Shown piece after piece: positions 30,752-40,080 of a DNA stretch of 64,000 nt. The position numbers and the translations under genes are program-made. Each line of letters starts with the position of its first letter. The stretch's first letter is position 1. This stretch comes from Yersinia bercovieri ATCC 43970. Lineage in GTDB: Bacteria > Pseudomonadota > Gammaproteobacteria > Enterobacterales > Enterobacteriaceae. Where the stretch lies: positions 2,542,001 to 2,606,000 of the forward strand of contig NZ_CP054044.1 in NCBI RefSeq assembly GCF_013282745.1. Reading direction: 5' to 3'. A model generated the notes under the pieces. It saw only the letters and a program-made list of their open reading frames with translations, had not been told where the DNA came from and did not search any database.

Positions 30752-31711
30752 ATGAATATTGCAATAGTTGGCGGGTCAGGTTTTATTGGCACAAATTTGG
30801 CTGAATTACTCAATAATAAAAATGTCGAATTCACAATTCTCGATAAGGTTAAGAGTGATAAGTATCCAGATAAGTGGCAATATTGTGATGTTACAGAATA
30901 TGATACTCTAATTAAGGTATTAGATGGACATGATTTGATCATCAACTTAGCCGCTGAACATAAAGATAATGTTAGACCCATTGACCTTTATTATAAAGTC
31001 AATGTTGATGGGGCTGAAAATATTTGTAAGGCAGCGGAATTTCTTGGTATAAAAAATATTGTTTTTACATCTTCCGTTGCTGTATATGGCTTTGTGGAAA
31101 AAGAGACCGATGAAAGTGGAGAATATGCTCCTTTTAATCATTATGGAAAATCCAAGTTAGAAGCTGAAAAGATCTATGATGCATGGTTTAATTCCTACTC
31201 AGATAAAAAATTAGTTACTATTCGCCCTACCGTTGTTTTTGGGGTTGGTAATAGAGGTAATGTTTACAACTTATTTAAGCAGATCGCATCAGGAAAATTT
31301 TTGATGATCGGTAGTGGCGAAAATGAAAAGTCCATGGCTTACGTCGAAAATATAGCTGCTTTTTTAGAACTTACTCTTTCATTTTCTGCAGGGTATCATT
31401 TAATAAATTATGTAGATAAGCCAGACTTTACAATGAATGAATTATCTACTGTCATTTATAGCTGTCTTCAGAAAAAGAGTAAAATAATTAGACTGCCATA
31501 TTTTATTGGGGTATGCGCAGGTTATGCTTTTGATATTTTGGCTAAAGTTAGTGGCAAAGAGTTACCAATAAGTAGCATTCGAATTAAAAAGTTTTGCGCA
31601 AAAACCCAATTTAGTTCTAACAATATTAATAATTATAATTTCTCAGCTCCTTATTCTCTGAAAGATGCAGTTGTGAAAACAATTTCACAAGAGTTTATGA
31701 ATAAAAAATAA
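30752..31711 (+). CDS. NAD-dependent sugar epimerase/dehydratase (SDR)
   Basis: A 319-aa extended short-chain dehydrogenase acting on a nucleotide sugar. The NAD motif GGSGFIG is at residues 7-13, the conserved 'INLAAEHKDN' near 64, the catalytic Ser-108 region TSSVAVYG, and Tyr131/Lys135 (HYGKSK). The C-terminal half has a hydrophobic patch (FIGVCAGYAFDIL). The frame is intact. Substrate is not readable; UDP-hexose epimerase or reductase roles are typical in such clusters. It lies between wzy and a GT4 gene. Confidence 0.82.
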   Translation: MNIAIVGGSGFIGTNLAELLNNKNVEFTILDKVKSDKYPDKWQYCDVTEYDTLIKVLDGHDLIINLAAEHKDNVRPIDLYYKVNVDGAENICKAAEFLGIKNIVFTSSVAVYGFVEKETDESGEYAPFNHYGKSKLEAEKIYDAWFNSYSDKKLVTIRPTVVFGVGNRGNVYNLFKQIASGKFLMIGSGENEKSMAYVENIAAFLELTLSFSAGYHLINYVDKPDFTMNELSTVIYSCLQKKSKIIRLPYFIGVCAGYAFDILAKVSGKELPISSIRIKKFCAKTQFSSNNINNYNFSAPYSLKDAVVKTISQEFMNKK

Positions 31712-31765
31712 TTTATTTTTTTCTGGACTTAATCATTAAATTTGTATTCTGTTTGAGAGGTGGAA

Positions 31766-32785
31766 ATGCACAATGTTGCATTTGTAATAACTAAGTCTGA
31801 AATTGGTGGAGCCCAAAGTTGGGTTGCGGAACAAGTGAGACTGTTTCGGAATGATTGTAAGGTAATATTAATAACATCTGAACATGGCTGGTTAACTGAA
31901 TCTATTTCGTGTGATAAAATTGTAATCATCCCTCAATTAAGAAGTATGACTAGTATTAAAGCTATATATCTAATGTATAAAGTACTAAAAGAAAACAATA
32001 TCAATATTGTTGTTGCTAGTTCCGCTAATGCAGGATTATATAGTCGGCTTACTCGTATTTTCATGAAATTTAGATGTATTTATGTTTCTCATGGTTGGTC
32101 TTGTTTATATAATGGCAAGTTTTTAAAATCTATATTTTGTTATGTTGAACGTATATTATCACATTTATCCGATGTAATATGGTGTGTGTCAAAAAGTGAT
32201 GAAATAAAAGCCATTAATGATATTGGAATAAAGAAATGTAAGATAGTGACATCACTAAATTCTATTACACCCTTATCACCTCGTGATGATCGGGGATGCG
32301 AAAATAAAATATTATTTTTAGGTAGATTAACTCACCCTAAAAGACCTGAATTGATTTGTAAGGTTGTTGCTGATAACCCGGAATATAAATTGGATGTTGT
32401 TGGAGCTGGAGAGTATACTGACTCCTTACTCAATAAGTATGCTGATTACAATAATATAAGTTTTTTAGGTGAGATAGAGAATTTTAACGCGTTTAATCAA
32501 TATGATGTTTTTGTCCTAACATCTGACAGTGAAGGTTTGCCCATGTCTGCATTAGAGGCAGCAACAGCTGGAGTGCCTCTTATATTAAGTGATGTTGGTG
32601 GCTGTAACGAAGTTATTGATGGGAATGGCTTGCTTATTGCTAATTCGGAAACGAATCTATCTGCAGCATTAGAAAGTATCTTTACTAATTATGAACAATT
32701 TTATTCGATTGCAAAAAATAGAAAAAACAAATTCGATATTAATAATAAAAAAGAAGAATACAACAAGATTGTTTTTGGTAATTAA
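31766..32785 (+). CDS. Family 4 glycosyltransferase
   Basis: A 339-aa GT-B retaining glycosyltransferase. The N-terminal domain begins 'NVAFVITKSEIGGAQSWV' with the typical GGAQ acceptor loop; the C-terminal nucleotide-sugar domain starts near 'KILFLGRLTHPKRPEL' and holds the E-x7-E motif Glu256/Glu264 (SEGLPMSALEAATAG). The ATG at 31766 is preferred to a GTG two codons earlier because GAGAGG is five bases upstream. It should transfer a hexose or HexNAc to the growing O-unit; donor and linkage are unknown. Confidence 0.87.
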   Translation: MHNVAFVITKSEIGGAQSWVAEQVRLFRNDCKVILITSEHGWLTESISCDKIVIIPQLRSMTSIKAIYLMYKVLKENNINIVVASSANAGLYSRLTRIFMKFRCIYVSHGWSCLYNGKFLKSIFCYVERILSHLSDVIWCVSKSDEIKAINDIGIKKCKIVTSLNSITPLSPRDDRGCENKILFLGRLTHPKRPELICKVVADNPEYKLDVVGAGEYTDSLLNKYADYNNISFLGEIENFNAFNQYDVFVLTSDSEGLPMSALEAATAGVPLILSDVGGCNEVIDGNGLLIANSETNLSAALESIFTNYEQFYSIAKNRKNKFDINNKKEEYNKIVFGN

Positions 32786-32858
32786 TAGGACTAAAGCAAT
32801 CTGCACTAAGCTATTTATAATGAACTTAATGTGCTAATTTATTAATCGAGGGTGAGAA

Positions 32859-33866
32859 ATGACTATTTTAGTCACTGGTGGTTCAGGCTATATAGGTTCC
32901 CATACAGTACTCACATTGTTAGAACAAGGAAGAGATGTTGTTATTCTTGATAATCTAGCTAACTCTTCACCAGAGTCCTTAGTTAGAGTATCAAAAATTT
33001 GTGGTAAAGAACCTAAGTTTTATCAAGGTGATGTACTTGATAAATCTTGCCTTAAGTATATTTTTTTAAATCATAAAATTGACTCAGTGATCCATTTTGC
33101 GGGTTTGAAATCGGTAGGCGAGTCTGTTGAGAAACCTATTGAGTATTATCAAAACAATGTTACAGGCTCTATTATCTTACTTAAAGAAATGCTTGCTGCT
33201 AATGTTAAGAAATTAATATTTAGCTCTTCAGCGACAGTATATGGCGAACCTGAGTTCGTTCCATTGACTGAAAATGCTCGAATTGGTGGAACGACTAATC
33301 CATATGGCACTTCAAAAGTGATGGTAGAGCAAATACTAAAAGATTTCTCTTTAGCTCATCCTACGTTTTCGATAACAGCGCTGCGGTATTTTAATCCAGT
33401 AGGTGCTCATTCTTCAGGTTTGATTGGTGAAGACCCGAATGGAAAACCAAATAACCTATTGCCATTTATTACCCAAGTCGCTATTGGTAAATTATCAAAA
33501 TTACTCGTGTATGGTAATGACTACGATACACCAGATGGTTCTGGTGTAAGGGATTATATTCATGTTATGGATTTAGCTGAAGGGCATCTTAGCACTTTAA
33601 ATAGCTTGGCTTCTGGATTCCATGTATATAATCTGGGTACTGGTATAGGTTATTCTGTTTTGCAGATTATTAGAGAATTCGAGCGTGTTACAGGGGTGAC
33701 GATTCCATTTGAAATTGTCTCTCGTAGACCTGGTGATATAGCTGAGTGCTGGGCAAGTGCCGAACTTGCGAATGTAGAATTGAGCTGGAAAGCAAAAAGG
33801 AATTTATCTGACATGCTTATGGATGCCTGGAGATGGCAAGAGATGAATCCAAATGGTTATAATTAA
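32859..33866 (+). CDS. gne: UDP-GlcNAc/UDP-glucose 4-epimerase (Gne type)
   Basis: A 335-aa GalE-family epimerase that interconverts Glc/Gal and GlcNAc/GalNAc nucleotide sugars for the O-unit. NAD motif GGSGYIG is at residues 7-13, catalytic Ser124, Tyr149 and Lys153 (NPYGTSK). The position equal to Tyr299 of E. coli GalE, which limits substrate size, is Cys297 here (AECWAS). A small residue at this place is the mark of enzymes that accept N-acetylated sugars, including Yersinia enterocolitica Gne. This argues for GalNAc (or both) as product. It is the last biosynthetic gene before wzz. Confidence 0.9.
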   Translation: MTILVTGGSGYIGSHTVLTLLEQGRDVVILDNLANSSPESLVRVSKICGKEPKFYQGDVLDKSCLKYIFLNHKIDSVIHFAGLKSVGESVEKPIEYYQNNVTGSIILLKEMLAANVKKLIFSSSATVYGEPEFVPLTENARIGGTTNPYGTSKVMVEQILKDFSLAHPTFSITALRYFNPVGAHSSGLIGEDPNGKPNNLLPFITQVAIGKLSKLLVYGNDYDTPDGSGVRDYIHVMDLAEGHLSTLNSLASGFHVYNLGTGIGYSVLQIIREFERVTGVTIPFEIVSRRPGDIAECWASAELANVELSWKAKRNLSDMLMDAWRWQEMNPNGYN

Positions 33867-33922
33867 TGGTTTTTCCTTAGTAATTAATGAGTTATTACTT
33901 TAATAGAAATGGATAAAAATTG

Positions 33923-34993
33923 ATGATTGGCAGATCTCTAGATAATAAGAAATTATCTTCCTTTGAGCAATGTAACTTATCTTCGACTAAAGATGAGATA
34001 GATCTAATAGAACTAGTATCTATTATTGTAAAATCATATAAGTTAGTTGCTTTCGTTATCTTTATATTTGTTTGTTTTGGCATTGGCATCATATTACTCA
34101 CCCCCAAAAATTGGGTAAGCTCTGCCACAGTTACTCTTATGTCTGATCGCCAATTTCAATCTATCGACTCTATAAATGCTTCACTGTCGCTACTAAATGT
34201 TGATGCCAATATACATCAAGATGATTTTTTTGAAGAGTTCAGGAGATACTATTCCTCTCGGGATCTATTTAATAATTACTTTGATAGTTTAAAGATTAAG
34301 CCTACAGGAAGTGTCGCGGTTGTAAGATTAGTTACTGATAAAAATGCTAATGGTTATTTTGAGAACAGGAATAACTATGTCCTCAATTACAGCTCTAACA
34401 TTGATTCAGGCATGAAAGATACGTTATCTGGCTACATTACTTATGTTAACGAGCAAGTTAATAATGATGTTAATCGTCAAATTAAGTTAGTGATAGAAAC
34501 AACGAAGAAGATAGCTGCCGAGGAGTATGAATTAGCTTTGCAAAAAGCAAAAAACGAGCAGAAAGTCAGAGTTCAGCGACTAGAATATGCTGTTTCAATA
34601 GCTAAGGCCGCAGGTTTGCAGAGACCGGCTAGTAATGCATTTGGTACTTCTGCAGATAATGATAACTACCCAATATCATTGGGCTATGATGCCTTGAATC
34701 GTCAGTTAGAAATTGAAAAATCTATAACCGACCTTACTACTGTTAATGCTGATTTATTAAATAAAAAACTTTATCTTGATAAAATTAATGCATTGCAACC
34801 AGCCGTTATTGATATCCAGTCATTTAGTTATATACAGCAGCCATCAGATCCTGTGCAGCAAGATGCTAAGAAACGACTTCTGATTATTATTCTATTTGGG
34901 TTTGTTGGTTTGGTCGGTTCTATTGGTTTTGTCTTGGTTCGCCATTATGTGCGTGAACGTCAAAATACATTAGTTAACTTACCGAAAGAGTAA
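33923..34993 (+). CDS. wzz: O-antigen chain-length regulator Wzz
   Basis: A 356-aa polysaccharide co-polymerase of class PCP1 that sets the modal length of O-antigen chains made by Wzy. Two membrane helices frame the protein (residues 41-60, and about 315-336 in ILFGFVGLVGSIGFVLV), with a periplasmic coiled-coil domain between. The start at 33923 is an ATG following a TTG; the ribosome site is weak. Located next to gsk as in other Yersinia O-antigen loci, and closed by a strong terminator, so it ends the cluster. Confidence 0.93.
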   Translation: MIGRSLDNKKLSSFEQCNLSSTKDEIDLIELVSIIVKSYKLVAFVIFIFVCFGIGIILLTPKNWVSSATVTLMSDRQFQSIDSINASLSLLNVDANIHQDDFFEEFRRYYSSRDLFNNYFDSLKIKPTGSVAVVRLVTDKNANGYFENRNNYVLNYSSNIDSGMKDTLSGYITYVNEQVNNDVNRQIKLVIETTKKIAAEEYELALQKAKNEQKVRVQRLEYAVSIAKAAGLQRPASNAFGTSADNDNYPISLGYDALNRQLEIEKSITDLTTVNADLLNKKLYLDKINALQPAVIDIQSFSYIQQPSDPVQQDAKKRLLIIILFGFVGLVGSIGFVLVRHYVRERQNTLVNLPKE

Positions 34994-35012
34994 CTTTTAT
35001 TAGATTAATGAT

Positions 35013-35048
35013 AAAAGGCAGTAGAACAATAAGTCTGCTGCCTTTTTT
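35013..35048 (+). terminator. Terminator of the O-antigen cluster
   Basis: AAAAGGCAG (35013-35021) pairs with CTGCCTTTT (35038-35046), the stem extends inward with one wobble, and six Ts follow. It ends transcription after wzz and separates the cluster from gsk. Confidence 0.9.
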
Positions 35049-35183
35049 AATAACCATAATTTATCTAGTCATTTGCTATTTTGAGCTGGCAGCCTGATAG
35101 CTCGGTTTATCCCTCCCTGTTCCTCCTCCCTAAATGTGCTAAAATTCTGTATCTTCCCATTTCTATATTTGTAACCTAAGACC

Positions 35184-36488
35184 ATGAAATTTCCTGGTAA
35201 GCGCAAATCTAAGCACTATTTTCCTGTTAATGCCCGTGATCCATTATTGCAACCGGCGCAGGCTGAAAATGAGGTGAGTACCTCTTATATCGTTGGCATT
35301 GATCAGACGCTGGTCGATATTGAAGCGAAGGTCGATGAGGATTTTATCACCCGTTATGGTCTTAGCCAGGGGCACTCATTGGTCATTGAGGATGATGTTG
35401 CTGAGCGCCTTTATCAGGAGCTAACACTTAATGGGTTAATTACTCATGAGTTTGCGGGCGGAACTATCGGTAATACATTACACAACTATTCAGTGTTAGC
35501 TGATGACCGCTCCATTCTATTGGGCACCATGTGCAGTAATATCAAGATTGGTAGCTATGCCTATCGCTATCTGTGTAATACCTCCAGTCGGACTGATCTT
35601 AACTATTTGCAGGCGGTTGATGGTGCTATTGGTCGCTGTTTTACTTTGATTACTGATAATGGTGAGCGGACATTTGCGATTAGCCCCGGCCAAATGAATC
35701 AACTACGCCCAGCGAGTATTCCTGAAGAGGTGATTGCTGGGGCATCGGCTTTGGTACTCACCGCTTATCTGGTGCGTTGTAAATCGGGTGAGCCGATGCC
35801 AGATGCCACTATGCAGGCCATCAGTTATGCGAAGAGACATAATGTTCCGGTGGTGATGACGCTAGGCACTAAATATGTCATTGCAGATAATCCGCAGTGG
35901 TGGCGTGATTTTCTTAGCGATCATGTTTCTATTTTAGCAATGAATGAAGATGAGGCTTATGAGCTGACAGGGCTAAATGATCCCTTGATGGCCTCTGATA
36001 TGGCACTGAACTGGGTTGATTTAGTGCTGTGTACCGCAGGCCCTAATGGGCTTTATATGGCGGGCTATACCGAAGAGGCGAATAAGCGCCAGACTCAACA
36101 TCCGTTATTACCTGGTGCGATTGCAGAGTTTAATCTGTACGAATTCAGTCGGGCGATGCGCAAAGAGTATTGTGATAATCCATTGCGTATTTATTCTCAT
36201 ATCGCGCCTTATATGGGCGGGCCTGAGAAAATAATGAATACTAATGGGGCAGGGGACGGCGCACTATCTGCTGTGCTACATGATATTGCCGCCAATGGCT
36301 ATCACCGTAATAATGTTCCTAACTCCAGTAAACATGTCCGTAGCTATCTCAGTTATTCTTCATTGGCACAAGTGTGTAAATACGCAAACCGGGTCAGTTA
36401 TCAGGTACTGAATCAGCATTCACCGCGTTTAACTCGCGGTTTACCTGAGCGGGAAGATAGTTTGGAAGAGTCCTACTGGGAGCGCTAA
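35184..36488 (+). CDS. gsk: Inosine-guanosine kinase
   Basis: A 434-aa ribokinase-family (PfkB) enzyme phosphorylating guanosine and inosine to GMP and IMP in purine salvage. The N-terminal 'KFPGKRKSKHYFPVNARDPL' extension is specific to Gsk; substrate-binding 'GGTIGNT' is near residue 93, and the catalytic anion-hole motif 'NTNGAGDGALSAVLHD' near 353 carries the base Asp. The gene marks the right border of the O-antigen locus. GC content returns to backbone level here. A terminator shared with ybaL follows. Confidence 0.97.
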   Translation: MKFPGKRKSKHYFPVNARDPLLQPAQAENEVSTSYIVGIDQTLVDIEAKVDEDFITRYGLSQGHSLVIEDDVAERLYQELTLNGLITHEFAGGTIGNTLHNYSVLADDRSILLGTMCSNIKIGSYAYRYLCNTSSRTDLNYLQAVDGAIGRCFTLITDNGERTFAISPGQMNQLRPASIPEEVIAGASALVLTAYLVRCKSGEPMPDATMQAISYAKRHNVPVVMTLGTKYVIADNPQWWRDFLSDHVSILAMNEDEAYELTGLNDPLMASDMALNWVDLVLCTAGPNGLYMAGYTEEANKRQTQHPLLPGAIAEFNLYEFSRAMRKEYCDNPLRIYSHIAPYMGGPEKIMNTNGAGDGALSAVLHDIAANGYHRNNVPNSSKHVRSYLSYSSLAQVCKYANRVSYQVLNQHSPRLTRGLPEREDSLEESYWER

Positions 36489-36513
36489 TTAGCCGTAGAA
36501 GTAATAGAGATAA

Positions 36514-36545
36514 AAGCAGGGCCGGCAAATTTGCTGGCCCTGCTT
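36514..36545. terminator. Bidirectional terminator between gsk and ybaL
   Basis: A near-perfect inverted repeat of about 14 bp (AAGCAGGGCCGGC with GCTGGCCCTGCTT) between two converging genes, with T-rich or A-rich flanks on both sides. Confidence 0.85.
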
Positions 36546-36578
36546 ATTTTTATCGCGCACTGAATGATCGAAATAGAT

Positions 36579-38270
36579 TTAGATGGGGCAAACTGGACGC
36601 TTATCTTCTTCTGTAAGCCGGTCTATTTTCAGCATATTCAGCATACTGTTAGCCACTTCGCGTTCCCCCATAACAACCTGATTCGCACCACGGTCTGAGA
36701 TATAAACCACTTCATCATCATAATGGGCGCGCGCAATTATCTCGAGGTCGGGCCGCTTAATTCTGGCTGATGCAACAATTTCACCGGCTTCGTAGCCATT
36801 TGGGATAGTGAGTAATAACCAACGCGCGCAATCCAGACGCGCCAACGACATAATATCGGCGCTTGCAGCATTACCTAATACGGCATTAATACCTTGTTCA
36901 CGCAGCGCTTCCACTCTTGGCCGAGAATTTTCGATGACGACCAATGGGACTCCTTCGGCATGAAGTTTTGCCCCTAATAAGCTCCCGACCCGGCCATAAC
37001 CCACCAATAATGCATGGTTGCACAAGTCGACAGGGATCTGTTTCTCCTCTTCGACCGCCTCTTCCAGAATCAGATCTTCCATAGTTTCGTTTTTGGCTAA
37101 ATAGCGATCCAACAGGGTGAACAGTAGCGGGTTGAGCATAATGGAGAGAATCGCCCCCGCCAGTACCAAATTACGACCATGGTCAGACATTAAACCAAGT
37201 GAGATCCCCAGTCCTGCCAGAATAAAGGCGAACTCCCCGATTTGTGCCAGACTGACGGAAATGGTAAGTGCGGTGCGTTTTGAGTGACCAAACATCCGTA
37301 CTAATGCAAAAGCTATCAATGACTTACCGAAGATGATAATAGCTAATGACGCCAGCACGGCTAGCGGCTCATGTAGCAAGATCATTGGGTCGAATAGCAT
37401 ACCCACTGACACGAAAAACAGCACCGCGAAGGCGTCACGCAGCGGTAAGGTATCTTGTGCCGCGCGATGGCTTAGCTCAGATTCATTCAATACCATTCCG
37501 GCGAAGAATGCACCGAGGGCGAAGGATACATCAAACAGCCCAACAGCCCCGTAAGCAATACCGAGCGCTAACACCAGTACTGCCAGTGTAAATAGTTCAC
37601 GCGAGCCAGTACTGGCGGTTTTAGCCAGTATCCATGGTACTAATCGACGACCGACGACAATCATCAATGTGATGAATGCGATCACTTTACCGATGGTAAT
37701 AGCTAACTCAGTGAATAATTGGCTCAAACTGGTGGTTTCGTTACCCATAACGCCAGCAAAGGCGGGCAGTAGCACCAATGTCAGCACCATCGCCAAATCT
37801 TCAACAATTAGCCAGCCAATGGCAATTTGTCCTCGTTGGCTATCAATCAGTTGCCGCTCTTCCAATGCCCGCAGTAATACCACGGTACTGGCGGTTGACA
37901 GACAAAGACCGAAGACAAATCCTGTCATCAAATCCCAGCCTAATAAGTGAGATAGCCCCATCCCTAATAAGGTCGCGACGGCAATTTGCGCAATGGCTCC
38001 CGGTATGGCGATCGATTTTACCGCGAGGAGGTCTTTAAGCGAGAAGTGAAGTCCGACACCAAACATCAACAAAATAACACCAATCTCAGCCAGTTCGGGT
38101 GCTAATGATGTATCAGCAACAAAACCTGGCGTGAATGGCCCGGCAAGCACCCCTGCGGCAAGGTATCCCACTAGTGGTGAGATGCGCAGGCGGTGAGCCA
38201 GTGTGCCCAAGAGGAAGGCGAGAACAAGGCCTCCGACGATCGTGGTGATTAAGGGTGTTGAGTGGTGCAT
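36579..38270 (-). CDS. ybaL: CPA2-family cation/proton antiporter YbaL
   Basis: A 563-aa inner-membrane protein of the KefB/KefC-like CPA2 family. About twelve helices occupy residues 1-390, including the 'LIVEDLAMVLTL' ion-site helix; the C-terminal part is a TrkA-N/RCK nucleotide-binding domain beginning 'HALLVGYGRVGSLLGAKL'. It ends in 'EEDKRPVCPI'. The domain layout suggests gated potassium or sodium efflux, but the transported ion is not known. Position next to gsk and fsr is conserved with E. coli. Confidence 0.95.
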   Translation of the reverse strand: MHHSTPLITTIVGGLVLAFLLGTLAHRLRISPLVGYLAAGVLAGPFTPGFVADTSLAPELAEIGVILLMFGVGLHFSLKDLLAVKSIAIPGAIAQIAVATLLGMGLSHLLGWDLMTGFVFGLCLSTASTVVLLRALEERQLIDSQRGQIAIGWLIVEDLAMVLTLVLLPAFAGVMGNETTSLSQLFTELAITIGKVIAFITLMIVVGRRLVPWILAKTASTGSRELFTLAVLVLALGIAYGAVGLFDVSFALGAFFAGMVLNESELSHRAAQDTLPLRDAFAVLFFVSVGMLFDPMILLHEPLAVLASLAIIIFGKSLIAFALVRMFGHSKRTALTISVSLAQIGEFAFILAGLGISLGLMSDHGRNLVLAGAILSIMLNPLLFTLLDRYLAKNETMEDLILEEAVEEEKQIPVDLCNHALLVGYGRVGSLLGAKLHAEGVPLVVIENSRPRVEALREQGINAVLGNAASADIMSLARLDCARWLLLTIPNGYEAGEIVASARIKRPDLEIIARAHYDDEVVYISDRGANQVVMGEREVANSMLNMLKIDRLTEEDKRPVCPI

Positions 38271-38285
38271 CCAGACTCCTTCTAG

Positions 38286-38375
38286 TGATACCCGCTATCT
38301 TTCAAGTTGCGGGTATGTTGGCTGTGTTCGTGACCCGGCCCCTGTTTGCCGCCTTCTTGCATTTTGCAATCTATT
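38286..38375. repeat. Internally deleted ERIC element
   Basis: A fragment with the left ERIC arm (gatacccgctatctttcaag, then gttggctg) joined to the right arm (tgccgccttcttgca) but missing the central 40 or so bases with the 'taagctcat' core. It lies in the 330-bp gap between ybaL and fsr, which otherwise holds AT-rich promoter-like sequence and no gene. Confidence 0.65.
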
Positions 38376-38554
38376 GGGCAGATCCAGGGCAGTAAGCATT
38401 TCACAGCAATAGCATCAGTTTATTTCATTTATGCGATCAATGCGCGATAAAAATTCATTTTTTATCGATAAAAGGCAGCTTTGGCATGGAAATTGTTTGA
38501 AGTGGTTATTTGTGGTGGATTTGCTGATTTTGCTATGATGGCATATGCAACTCT

Positions 38555-38582
38555 CCCGGCTGAAACAGATATCTCAGTCGGG
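38555..38582 (-). terminator. Possible terminator of fsr
   Basis: CCCGGCTGA (38555-38563) and TCAGTCGGG (38574-38582) form a 9-bp stem with one wobble, 18 bases after the fsr stop. No U run follows on the minus strand, so termination is uncertain. Confidence 0.4.
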
Positions 38583-38600
38583 ATTATAGGGTTATTACTA

Positions 38601-39815
38601 TTACTTATCTTCTATATTAGGCAGTAAGGCAGTGAATATCCCGAGTAATGGTAAGAATGCACATATTTGATAAACCAATTCAATACTGGTCAAATCAGCA
38701 ACATACCCTAGTACTGCCGCACCTAAACCCCCCATACCAAAAGCAAAACCGAAGAATAACCCAGATACCATCCCCACTTTCCCCGGAATCAGCTCTTGTG
38801 CATAGACCAGGATCGCCGAGAAGGCTGAGGCGAGGATGACACCGATGATCACGGTTAAAATGCCCATCCAGTACAAAGAAGCGTAGGGTAAAATAAGGGT
38901 AAAGGGTGCTACACCCAATATAGAGCCCCAAATAACATATTTTCGCCCTATTCGATCTCCTAGAGGGCCGCCAATAATGGTGCCAGCGGCGACTGCGAAC
39001 AGGAATACAAATAAGTGTATTTGCGCATTTTGTACCGAAACACCGAACTTATGCATCAAATAGAAGGTGTAATAGCTGCTGATGCTGGTCAAGTAGAAGT
39101 ATTTAGAAAATATCAGCACCATCAAGATAGCTAACGTCTTAATAACTGTCTTTTTTGGCAGCATTTTTGCCGATGAGATTTTTATGGCTTTCCCATGTGT
39201 GGATCTTTGTTGCTGCTGATACCACTTACTGACCTGCAATAGCACGACAATCGCCAGCAGTGCCGCGAGTGAAAACCAGCCGACATTGCCCTTGCCATAA
39301 GGTGCAATCAAGATTGCTGCCAGTAAAGGGCCGAGTGCGCTGCCAAAGTTACCACCGACCTGAAATACCGACTGAGCCATGCCATGACGGCCACCGGATG
39401 CCATGCGGGCGACCCGTGATGACTCCGGATGGAACACCGATGAACCTGTGCCAACCAGCGCGGCGGCCAGTAAAACCACCGGGAAGGTGGTGGCCACTGC
39501 GAGCAACAATATGCCCGACAATGTGAACCCCATGCCAATTGGCAGGGAGTAAGGTTGCGGATGCTTATCGGTATACAGGCCAATCAGTGGTTGCAATAAT
39601 GAAGCCGTAAGCTGGTAAGTCAGTGTGATTAGCCCTATCTGAGCAAAACTCAGTGAAAACTCGGCTTGCAATAGAGGATAGATCGCCAGAATCAACGACT
39701 GGATCATATCGTTGAGTAAGTGAGATACGCTAATCGCCCCCAGAATTGAGAAGGATGTACGTTTTACAGATGCATTAACGGCTGGGGGAAGCACGGTCTC
39801 AGAACGATCGGTCAT
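38601..39815 (-). CDS. fsr: Fosmidomycin resistance MFS transporter
   Basis: A 404-aa major facilitator protein with twelve membrane helices, the enterobacterial Fsr type that exports fosmidomycin when overproduced. The MFS motif A-like loops are 'GLYTDKHPQPYSLP' and 'GGPLGDRIGRKYVIWG'. The start at 39815 (MTDRSETVLPPAVNAS) gives the family length; the frame runs 96 codons further upstream but that part is AT-rich and unlike protein. Native substrate is unknown. Divergent from ushA over a 265-bp region. Confidence 0.93.
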   Translation of the reverse strand: MTDRSETVLPPAVNASVKRTSFSILGAISVSHLLNDMIQSLILAIYPLLQAEFSLSFAQIGLITLTYQLTASLLQPLIGLYTDKHPQPYSLPIGMGFTLSGILLLAVATTFPVVLLAAALVGTGSSVFHPESSRVARMASGGRHGMAQSVFQVGGNFGSALGPLLAAILIAPYGKGNVGWFSLAALLAIVVLLQVSKWYQQQQRSTHGKAIKISSAKMLPKKTVIKTLAILMVLIFSKYFYLTSISSYYTFYLMHKFGVSVQNAQIHLFVFLFAVAAGTIIGGPLGDRIGRKYVIWGSILGVAPFTLILPYASLYWMGILTVIIGVILASAFSAILVYAQELIPGKVGMVSGLFFGFAFGMGGLGAAVLGYVADLTSIELVYQICAFLPLLGIFTALLPNIEDK

Positions 39816-40080
39816 AGTGAGTATTCGCCTAATAATTTCACTGTTAATAGTGTATTGGTAATGAAGACATATTATGCAGATCGAATGATTTTTACTACAT
39901 ATGACACAATTTGATATATATTCCAAAGTTCTGAAATGTATCAGTGCGTTACCACATGACAATACGAGGCGTATCACAGTATGACCTTGATTTATCGTGC
40001 TATTGCTATGCATTACACCATTTTCACTGATTAAGCTGGCATTTATCGAGCTGGCTTTAACGATAATATGGAGATTTGCC

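Noticed and set aside
24293..34993. Assignment to a named O-serotype
   Set aside because: The cluster is deleted and its glycosyltransferases cannot be placed by reading alone; a database comparison of the cluster is needed.
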